Positions 54,416 to 61,308 of a stretch of DNA of 64,000 nt are shown here, in pieces. The stretch's first letter is position 1, and the number at the start of each line of letters is the position of its first letter. The stretch comes from an uncultured Clostridia bacterium (GTDB taxonomy: Bacteria > Bacillota > Clostridia > Lachnospirales > Cellulosilyticaceae). Location: contig CALJNR010000028.1 in NCBI GenBank assembly GCA_937981575.1, positions 1 to 64,000 on the forward strand. The letters are read 5' to 3'. The position numbers were made by a program, and so were the translations under genes. The notes beneath the pieces were generated by a model. The model was given only the letters and a program-made list of their open reading frames with translations. It did not search any database and was not told the origin of the DNA.

Positions 54416-54978
54416 AAGAATCACTGAAACTTGGTATAATTTTGTTTTTTATTACTGCTTTATGCGCAGGACTGTTGGGACTTATTAATAATGTAACAAG
54501 TCCAGTCATTTCACAAAACATTATCGATTCTCAGCAGCAGGCAATGAAGATGCTTGTACAGGAAGCGGAAGTATTTGAACAAGTAGAAAATTTATCTGAA
54601 GATATGATTAAAGAAGTATATATAGCAAAAACAGGCGGTATCGCCATAGGAACTGTAGTAAAGGTGATGCCAAACGGCTATGGCGGAACGATTGCCATAC
54701 TCGTTGGACTTAATTTAGAAGCAGAAATTCAAGGGATTAAAATCCTGTCTCATACTGAAACGCCGGGCTTTGGGGCAAATGCGACCAAAGAAAACTTTAC
54801 CGGACAGTTTTTGCAGAAAGTTCCGCCGTTAAGTGTTGTTAAATCTGCCCCAGAGGCTGATGACATTGTTGCACTTACAGGAGCTACAATTACTTCTGAT
54901 GCCATTGTAGAGGGGGTTAATCAAGCTGCAAAGTATGTATTAGAACACCAAGCTGTATTAACGGAGGGAGGAAATTAA
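54412..54978 (+). CDS. rnfG: electron transport complex subunit RnfG
   Basis: The 188-residue protein has one N-terminal membrane helix and an FMN-binding domain facing outside. The covalent FMN threonine is T159 in LTGATITSD. HTETPGFGANAT matches the family. rnfE starts at the base right after its stop codon. Confidence 0.96.
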   Translation: MKESLKLGIILFFITALCAGLLGLINNVTSPVISQNIIDSQQQAMKMLVQEAEVFEQVENLSEDMIKEVYIAKTGGIAIGTVVKVMPNGYGGTIAILVGLNLEAEIQGIKILSHTETPGFGANATKENFTGQFLQKVPPLSVVKSAPEADDIVALTGATITSDAIVEGVNQAAKYVLEHQAVLTEGGN

Positions 54979-55575
54979 ATGAATGCATTAAAAGATAGGC
55001 TGAAAGCAGGCATTATTCTGGATAATCCTATTTTTTCGCAGGTATTGGGAATGTGTCCGACTTTAGCTGTTACGACCAGCGGAACCAATGCGGTAGGGAT
55101 GGGCCTTGCAACGACTTCTGTACTTATATGTTCCAATTTGGTTATTTCTCTGCTTAGGAAATTCATTCCTTCTAAAATCCGTATCCCTGCGTTCATTGTT
55201 ATTATTGCAAGTTTCGTAACGATGGTGGATTTGCTGCTTCAAGCCTATATGACTGATCTGCATGCAGCACTGGGTTTATTTATTCCTCTTATCGTTGTTA
55301 ACTGTATTATTCTCGGAAGAGCAGAAGCTTATGCATCTAAAAATAAAATAATACCTTCTGTTTTTGATGCAGTTGGTATGGGAATAGGATTTACAGCGGC
55401 ACTTACGATTATTGGCGTAATCAGAGAAATACTAGGGACTGGAGAACTTTTTGGCAGAGCCTTTCTGCCGGCCGGGTATACCCCAGCTAATATTATGATA
55501 CTTGCTCCTGGAGCCTTTTTTACACTAGGCTTATTGATGGCAGCTTTAAACGCATTTAAAGCTAGAAAACGCTAG
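54979..55575 (+). CDS. rnfE: electron transport complex subunit RnfE
   Basis: The 198-residue membrane protein has six helices. C26 (GMCPTLA) and C109 (VNCIILG) are the conserved cysteines that, with the pair in RnfA, hold an intramembrane [2Fe-2S] cluster in Rnf/Nqr complexes. GGAGGGAGG ribosome binding site lies in the end of rnfG. Confidence 0.96.
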   Translation: MNALKDRLKAGIILDNPIFSQVLGMCPTLAVTTSGTNAVGMGLATTSVLICSNLVISLLRKFIPSKIRIPAFIVIIASFVTMVDLLLQAYMTDLHAALGLFIPLIVVNCIILGRAEAYASKNKIIPSVFDAVGMGIGFTAALTIIGVIREILGTGELFGRAFLPAGYTPANIMILAPGAFFTLGLLMAALNAFKARKR

Positions 55576-55587
55576 GAGGAATGGACA

Positions 55588-56160
55588 ATGAACTTATTTT
55601 TATTATTCTTAGGAGCAGCACTTGTTAACAATTTTGTACTTTCAAGGTTTTTAGGGATATGTCCTTTTCTTGGGGTTTCTAAAAAAGTAGAAACTTCGTT
55701 AGGAATGGGGGCTGCTGTTACATTTGTTATGGGACTTGCATCAATGATATCTTATATTGTCTATGCCTATATCCTAAAACCATTGCAAATCGAGTATCTA
55801 TACACTGTAGCCTTTATTTTGGTTATAGCTTCACTTGTTCAGTTTGTTGAAATGGTCATTCAAAAAATGAGCCCATCACTTTATAGCGCACTAGGTGTTT
55901 ACCTGCCGCTTATTACAACAAATTGTGCCGTTTTGGGAGTCGCAATACTTAATATGCAGAAAAACTATTCGCTTATTGAATCTATTGTAAACGGCGTAGG
56001 AGGTGCTGTGGGCTTTACGCTTGTTATGGTACTTTTTGCAGGGATTAGAGAAAGAATAGAAAATAATGAACTATTGGCTGCTTTTAAAGGACTGCCTATT
56101 GCACTTCTTACAGCAGGCTTTATGGCTATTGCGTTTGCAGGCTTTCAAAATATGATATAA
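55588..56160 (+). CDS. rnfA: electron transport complex subunit RnfA
   Basis: The 190-residue membrane protein is homologous to RnfE in inverted topology. C25 (GICPFLG) and C113 (TNCAVLG) are the cluster cysteines. Six helices are visible. It starts 12 bases after rnfE, with an AGGAGGA site. Confidence 0.96.
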   Translation: MNLFLLFLGAALVNNFVLSRFLGICPFLGVSKKVETSLGMGAAVTFVMGLASMISYIVYAYILKPLQIEYLYTVAFILVIASLVQFVEMVIQKMSPSLYSALGVYLPLITTNCAVLGVAILNMQKNYSLIESIVNGVGGAVGFTLVMVLFAGIRERIENNELLAAFKGLPIALLTAGFMAIAFAGFQNMI

Positions 56161-56180
56161 CTTATGAAAGGGGAATACAA

Positions 56181-56984
56181 ATGGATATTACAGCAATTAT
56201 ATACCCTGTTTTATCTATAGGCGGGATTGGCCTATTGTTTGGAATCGGGCTAGGTATAGCAGCTAAGAAATTTGCTGTTCCTGTCGATGAACGCGTGCAA
56301 GGCGTTAAAGATAGCCTTCCGGGAGCAAACTGTGGAGGATGCGGCTTTGCGGGATGCGAAGCATTTGCTAAAGCTGTCGTAAGCGAAGAAGCAAAAATCA
56401 GCGGATGTCCAGTATGTAATCAAGATCAAATTAATACAATTGCAAAAATTATGGGTATAGAAGCATCTAGCAGTGAGAAGTACCGAGCTGTTGTAAGATG
56501 CCAAGGTAATCATACGAATGCTAAGCCTAAATATGATTATTCAGGCATCCAGAGCTGCCATGATGCAGCGCTCGTTGGGGGTGGAAACAAAGTCTGCGGC
56601 TATGGGTGCCTTGGGTTTGGAAGTTGCTATGGTGTGTGTGTTTTTGATGCCATTACGATGGTGGATGGACTGCCGATTATCAATGCCGAAAAATGTGTTG
56701 GATGCGGAGCATGCAAAAATACCTGTCCCAGAAGTATTATTACCATTTTACCTGCCTATGCAAGTTACAATGTAAACTGTATTTCTAAAGATAAAGGAAA
56801 AGAAGTAAAAGCAGGCTGCAGCGTGGGATGTATTGGCTGTGGAATTTGCCAAAAGCAATGCGAAGCAGATGCAATCACTATCGCTAATAATTTGGCAGAA
56901 ATTGATATTGAAAAGTGTACACGCTGCGGCAAATGTGAGCAGAAGTGTCCTACTAAGGCAATTTCTAACCTTCTGAATATATAA
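56181..56984 (+). CDS. rnfB: electron transport complex subunit RnfB
   Basis: The 267-residue subunit is the ferredoxin-side entry of Rnf. An N-terminal helix (about 7-29) is followed by a [4Fe-4S] motif (C51, C54, C59, C76) and a C-terminal polyferredoxin part. Cysteine sets include C172-C175-C178-C182, C217-C220-C223-C227 and C246-C249-C252-C256, plus further cysteines at 126, 139, 143, 149 and 153. It ends the operon, followed by a terminator. Confidence 0.97.
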   Translation: MDITAIIYPVLSIGGIGLLFGIGLGIAAKKFAVPVDERVQGVKDSLPGANCGGCGFAGCEAFAKAVVSEEAKISGCPVCNQDQINTIAKIMGIEASSSEKYRAVVRCQGNHTNAKPKYDYSGIQSCHDAALVGGGNKVCGYGCLGFGSCYGVCVFDAITMVDGLPIINAEKCVGCGACKNTCPRSIITILPAYASYNVNCISKDKGKEVKAGCSVGCIGCGICQKQCEADAITIANNLAEIDIEKCTRCGKCEQKCPTKAISNLLNI

Positions 56985-57003
56985 TAGAATCAAAAAAATA
57001 TTT

Positions 57004-57048
57004 AAGAATCTTTAAAGAGTCATTACATTTAAAGGTTCTTTTTGTTTT
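57004..57048 (+). terminator. intrinsic terminator after rnfB
   Basis: A 13-bp stem (57004-57016 with 57028-57040, one G-T pair) is followed by five Ts. Confidence 0.85.
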
Positions 57049-57139
57049 GGTGAACTTATTTTTCTAACTTATTCTATGTATTTCATGACATTTATGATAA
57101 AATGTATAAAAATGTGTTATTACAGCAGGGGGACGATTT

Positions 57140-57403
57140 ATGGGAAATAATAAAATAACAAGTTTTTGGGTACTTATATTATGTATGCTTGCTGGTTTAA
57201 CTGTCGGCAATTTTATTGGTGAACTGTGTAGTCAGATAAGCTTCCTGAAGTGGATGAATTATGCTGGGCACTTTGGCCTTGATCAACCCCTTCAGCTGGA
57301 TCTAGGTGTCATTTGGTTTTCTTTTCAAGTCAAGCTGAATATTACACTTGCTGCTATTATAGGAATGATAGGCAGTATTGTTGTATATAAAAAAATTAAG
57401 TAG
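57140..57403 (+). CDS. DUF4321 domain-containing membrane protein
   Basis: The 87-residue protein has two hydrophobic helices (about 8-27 and 66-84) separated by a loop with the DUF4321-type LQLDLGVIWFSFQVKLNIT. Family function is unknown, but it is regularly next to maf, radC and mre genes in Clostridia, which hints at a cell envelope role. A CAGGGGGA site precedes the ATG. maf follows after 16 bases. Confidence 0.88.
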   Translation: MGNNKITSFWVLILCMLAGLTVGNFIGELCSQISFLKWMNYAGHFGLDQPLQLDLGVIWFSFQVKLNITLAAIIGMIGSIVVYKKIK

Positions 57404-57419
57404 ATAGGGATGAGACAGA

Positions 57420-58010
57420 ATGGATATCATACTAGCGTCATCTTCACCAAGAAGACATGAACTTATGAAGCTATTAAATGTTTCTTTTAAAATCATCACA
57501 CAGGAAGTAGAAGAGTATATTGATAACAGTCTTTCACCTGAAGAAAATGTGCAGCAGTTAGCCATGAAAAAAGCTATGGCAGTTGCATGTCGGCAGCCTG
57601 AAGATATAGTAATAGGCTGTGACACGATCGTTGTTCTAGAGGATCAAATACTTGGGAAGCCGCTAGATGCTACAGATGCCGAAACTACGCTGATAAAGCT
57701 TTCAGGCAGGATACACCGGGTATGTACGGGTGTTGCAATAATCTGTAAACTGAAAAACATTGAAACCAGTTTTGCGGAAACAACCTATGTCAAAATGGAT
57801 GTTTTAACGCGCAAAGAGGTAGCAGATTATATAGCTACGGGTGAACCGATGGATAAAGCTGGCTCCTATGGCATTCAGGGCAGGGGTGCTGTTTTTATCG
57901 CAGGGATAGAGGGCGATTACTATAATGTTATGGGGCTGCCAATACACAGGATTTATAAAGAGTTTATCAATCTTAATATTTTAAACACTAAAAACAAGTT
58001 CTCTGAATAA
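57420..58010 (+). CDS. maf: Maf family nucleotide pyrophosphatase
   Basis: The 196-residue protein has the Maf motifs SSSPRRHELM, GCDTIV, LGKP and GSYGIQGRGA. Maf proteins hydrolyse non-canonical or canonical nucleoside triphosphates and were linked to septum formation. The terminator at 57991 lies within its last codons. It follows the DUF4321 gene in what is probably a two-gene operon. Confidence 0.95.
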   Translation: MDIILASSSPRRHELMKLLNVSFKIITQEVEEYIDNSLSPEENVQQLAMKKAMAVACRQPEDIVIGCDTIVVLEDQILGKPLDATDAETTLIKLSGRIHRVCTGVAIICKLKNIETSFAETTYVKMDVLTRKEVADYIATGEPMDKAGSYGIQGRGAVFIAGIEGDYYNVMGLPIHRIYKEFINLNILNTKNKFSE

Positions 58011-58024
58011 ACTTGTTTTTTTTT
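57991..58024 (+). terminator. intrinsic terminator overlapping the 3' end of maf
   Basis: AAAACAAGTT (57991-58000) pairs perfectly with AACTTGTTTT (58010-58019), followed by further Ts to 58024. The left arm is inside the maf coding sequence. Confidence 0.85.
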
Positions 58025-58089
58025 ATGGGGAAAATTGGTATGGATTATAAGGAATAAGGCAATAATTTTAAAAGTAGGAGGGGTAGAGT

Positions 58090-58773
58090 ATGCGTATTCA
58101 GGATAAACCGGCTGACATGAGGCCTTATGAGAAATTCGAAAAATATGGAAAAAGGGCATTAACAGACAGTGAACTTTTAGCTATTCTTCTTCGAAGTGGT
58201 ACAAAAGACTGCAATGCCGAGGAACTAGCTGCAAAAATTCTTTGTTTGTATAAAAAAGAGTCTTCACTTGTTTCACTGTACCAAGTTTCTTTTGAAGAAC
58301 TATATAAGGTCAAGGGAATAGGGAAAATAAAGGCCATACAGATACTTGCACTTCTAGAACTAAGTCAGAGAATATCAAAACAGAGATATGCATGTCATGT
58401 TAAGGCATCGTCGCCAGAAAGTATATCGAACTATTTTATGGAAGAGATGAGACATGTAAAGGAAGAGAAATTTATAGTGGTCCTGCTGGATGCAAAATGC
58501 AGAATGATAGGCTATGAAGTTATTTCAAAAGGAAGTCTTACAGCATCTATTGTCCATCCAAGAGAAGTGTATAAAACGGCAGTACAAAAGTCTGCTCATA
58601 GTATTATCGTTTTGCATAATCACCCAAGCGGTGATCCGTCGCCAAGTCGGGAAGATATACAAATTACAGCGCGGCTTAAGGAAGTTGGAGGAATTATGGG
58701 CATTCCACTTTTGGACCACATCATTATAGGAGATGGCAGTTATATCAGCCTGAAAGAAAAAAGTTTTATTTAA
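58090..58773 (+). CDS. radC: RadC family (JAB/MPN domain) protein
   Basis: The 227-residue protein has an N-terminal helix-hairpin-helix-like part (DSELLAILLRSGT, VKGIGKIKA) and a C-terminal JAB domain with the zinc motif HNHPSGDPSPSREDI. It was named for DNA repair, but its biochemical role is unsettled. It sits between maf and mreB as in many bacteria. GGAGGGG precedes the start. Confidence 0.95.
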   Translation: MRIQDKPADMRPYEKFEKYGKRALTDSELLAILLRSGTKDCNAEELAAKILCLYKKESSLVSLYQVSFEELYKVKGIGKIKAIQILALLELSQRISKQRYACHVKASSPESISNYFMEEMRHVKEEKFIVVLLDAKCRMIGYEVISKGSLTASIVHPREVYKTAVQKSAHSIIVLHNHPSGDPSPSREDIQITARLKEVGGIMGIPLLDHIIIGDGSYISLKEKSFI

Positions 58774-58831
58774 ACTGTATCCGATAATCTTACAAAATTT
58801 AACTTTTATTTGTTTATTTAGTATCAACCTG

Positions 58832-58860
58832 TTGAAAAAGGTAAAAAAAAACTGTATGAT
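58832..58860 (+). promoter_or_regulatory. sigma-A promoter of the mre operon
   Basis: TTGAAA (58832-58837) and TATGAT (58855-58860) have exactly 17 bases between. It lies about 62 bases before mreB. Confidence 0.65.
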
Positions 58861-58922
58861 GGTAAATATGAGATTTTGTCAATAAAGATATAAATATAGA
58901 TTGAATTAGGAGGATTTTAAGT

Positions 58923-59933
58923 ATGTTTGGAAAAGATATGGGCATTGACCTTGGAACAGCTAATACGCTTGTATTTGTTAAAGGAAAAGGTATAGTGGTT
59001 AACGAACCATCTGTAGTTGCTATAAAAGAAAAAACAAATGAAGTACTTGCAGTAGGAGATGAAGCAAAACAAATGATCGGGAGAACCCCTGGCAGCATCG
59101 TTGCAATCAGGCCTTTAAAAGATGGGGTAATTGCTGATTTTGCAACAACTGAGGCCATGTTGAGATATTTTATAGGTAAAGCTTATAAACAGTCACTTTT
59201 TACTCCAAAACCAAGGGTTATTGTATGTGTGCCCTCTGGCGTAACATCTGTTGAAAAGCGCGCCGTTGAAGAAGCAACTGAAAAAGCAGGGGCCAAAAAA
59301 GCACTAATTATGGAAGAACCTATGGCTGCGGCTATTGGAGCCCATTTAAGAGTAGAGGAGCCTACAGGGAATATGGTTGTAGATATAGGCGGAGGGACTA
59401 CGGATGTTGCGGTTATTTCATTAGGAGGAATAGTTGCAAGCAAGTCACTTCGTATTGCTGGAGATGAATTTGATGAATACATTGTGTCCTATATTAAAAG
59501 AGAATATAATCTAATGATAGGTGAAAGAACGGCAGAGCAGATTAAGATCAATATTGGAGCAGCCTATCCTATAGGGGAAGATGCGACAATGGAAATAAGA
59601 GGTCGAGACTTAGTGACAGGTCTTCCTAAAATCCTTACAATTACGTCTACAGAAGTAACTGAAGCTATCAAAGAACCTGTTAATGCTATTATTGATGCTA
59701 TAAAATATACACTTGAAAAAACGCCGCCAGAGCTTTCAGCAGATATTATCGAAAGTGGGATTATGCTTACTGGCGGAGGCGCACTTCTTACAGGGTTAGA
59801 TACACTCATTAGTTTAGAAACTGGCATGCCTGTTAAAATTGCTGAGGATCCGCTGGACTGCGTTGCTAAAGGGACTGGGTATGCACTTGAAGATATTGAG
59901 AAATGGGCAGCTCTTTTTGCAGAAGATAAGTAA
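58923..59933 (+). CDS. mreB: rod shape-determining protein MreB
   Basis: The 336-residue actin homologue has [11 protein letters not shown], the phosphate 2 loop [11 protein letters not shown] and GGGALL. It polymerises under the membrane and directs lateral wall synthesis. The start has AGGAGG 10 bases upstream. It opens mreBCD-PBP2. Confidence 0.98.
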   Translation: MFGKDMGIDLGTANTLVFVKGKGIVVNEPSVVAIKEKTNEVLAVGDEAKQMIGRTPGSIVAIRPLKDGVIADFATTEAMLRYFIGKAYKQSLFTPKPRVIVCVPSGVTSVEKRAVEEATEKAGAKKALIMEEPMAAAIGAHLRVEEPTGNMVVDIGGGTTDVAVISLGGIVASKSLRIAGDEFDEYIVSYIKREYNLMIGERTAEQIKINIGAAYPIGEDATMEIRGRDLVTGLPKILTITSTEVTEAIKEPVNAIIDAIKYTLEKTPPELSADIIESGIMLTGGGALLTGLDTLISLETGMPVKIAEDPLDCVAKGTGYALEDIEKWAALFAEDK

Positions 59934-59950
59934 AACAAGGAGAGAGTACC

Positions 59951-60769
59951 TTGAAATTTAATAAGAAATTTAAAAAAATGGGATTAGTGATAGGTTCGGT
60001 TTGTATAATAATAGGTGTTGTTGGTGCAAGGTACAATATACCTATTATAAGTACAACTGTAAGTTATGTTTTATATCCGCTGCAAAAATCAATTGTTTTT
60101 ATATCGAATCAATCCAGCGGAATTGTGTATCATTTTAAAAGCATACAGGCGTTAACGGACGAAAATAACAAGCTTAAACAGGAAAATGAGAAGCTAGTTT
60201 ATGAGAATTCTATTTTATCCGAGCATAAAAGAGAAAATGGCAACCTCAAGAATCTTCTAGAAATGAAACAGCGTTATCAGGAGTATGCTGGTGCTGGTGC
60301 TAATGTAATTGGCAAAGAGCCTGGGAATTGGTATAAGATTTTCAGCGTTGATAAAGGACTGCAGCACAGCGTCAGTGAGAACAGTGTTATACTTGCAAAC
60401 GGAGGCTTAGCAGGGCGGGTATTAAGTTCAAATGCTATATCTTCAAAAGTACTTTCTATAATTGATGATAGAAGTTCAGTAAGTGCCAAGATTGCTAGGA
60501 CAGGGGACACAGGTATTTTGCGTGGAGATATAGAACTCGCAAATAGAGGATTATGCAAGCTTGAAATCAATATTGAATCAGAAGTTGTAAAGGGCGATCA
60601 GGTGATTACGTCGCATCTTAGTTCAATATATCCTCCGGGAATACCTATAGGACTTGTTGAAGAAATTGTTCAGGGGAAAAACGGCCTGACACAATATGCT
60701 TATATCAAGCCTATCGTAGATTTTAAACACATTGAACAGGTTTTAGTCATTAAGAATAATGACAATTAG
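59951..60769 (+). CDS. mreC: rod shape-determining protein MreC
   Basis: The 272-residue protein has one membrane helix (about 11-28), a coiled coil (about 70-110, DENNKLKQENEKL), and the extracytoplasmic beta-barrel part (VIGKEPGNWYKIFSVDKG, SSIYPPGIPIG). It links MreB to the elongation synthases. TTG start after GGAGAGAG. Confidence 0.95.
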   Translation: MKFNKKFKKMGLVIGSVCIIIGVVGARYNIPIISTTVSYVLYPLQKSIVFISNQSSGIVYHFKSIQALTDENNKLKQENEKLVYENSILSEHKRENGNLKNLLEMKQRYQEYAGAGANVIGKEPGNWYKIFSVDKGLQHSVSENSVILANGGLAGRVLSSNAISSKVLSIIDDRSSVSAKIARTGDTGILRGDIELANRGLCKLEINIESEVVKGDQVITSHLSSIYPPGIPIGLVEEIVQGKNGLTQYAYIKPIVDFKHIEQVLVIKNNDN

Positions 60770-60783
60770 CGGGGAGGGGTAAA

Positions 60784-61293
60784 ATGAGGATATCAATTAT
60801 AGGCATTTTGCTGCTTTTAGTGCACGCTCTCAGTGCGACCCTTTTCCAAGTTTTGAGAATTGGGGACATAGCTCCTAATTTTTTGATCATGCTTATCGTG
60901 TCATTTGCTCTTCTCAGAGGAAGTAAAGAAGGAAGTATCATTGGCATTGCTGCTGGGTTTTTAAATGATATTTCCTTTGGGACCTTTTTAGGGCCAACTG
61001 CTGCAATTTATGGCATCATAGGTTATATATGCGGAAGATTTAATAAAAACTTTTATAGAGAAAACTTCATCATTCCATTTATTTGTACATTATTTAGTAG
61101 TTTATTTTATAGTGTATTTGTTATGCTTGGTTTTATACTTAGGGGTAAAATCAATTTTATATTCTTTTTTAAAGCGATTATTATTCCTGAACTTATCTAT
61201 ACAATTACTCTATCTTTAGTTGTTTATCAGTTTGCGTATGTTATTAATGAAAAGATAGAATACCACGAGAGAAAAACTAGAAATATATTTTAG
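60784..61293 (+). CDS. mreD: rod shape-determining protein MreD
   Basis: The 169-residue membrane protein has five hydrophobic helices and the MreD-like APNFLIMLIVSFALLRG and GFLNDISFG. It works with MreC and PBP2. GGGGAGGGG precedes the ATG; 14 bases separate it from mreC. Confidence 0.93.
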   Translation: MRISIIGILLLLVHALSATLFQVLRIGDIAPNFLIMLIVSFALLRGSKEGSIIGIAAGFLNDISFGTFLGPTAAIYGIIGYICGRFNKNFYRENFIIPFICTLFSSLFYSVFVMLGFILRGKINFIFFFKAIIIPELIYTITLSLVVYQFAYVINEKIEYHERKTRNIF

Positions 61294-61308
61294 TAGGGAG
61301 GAAATGAA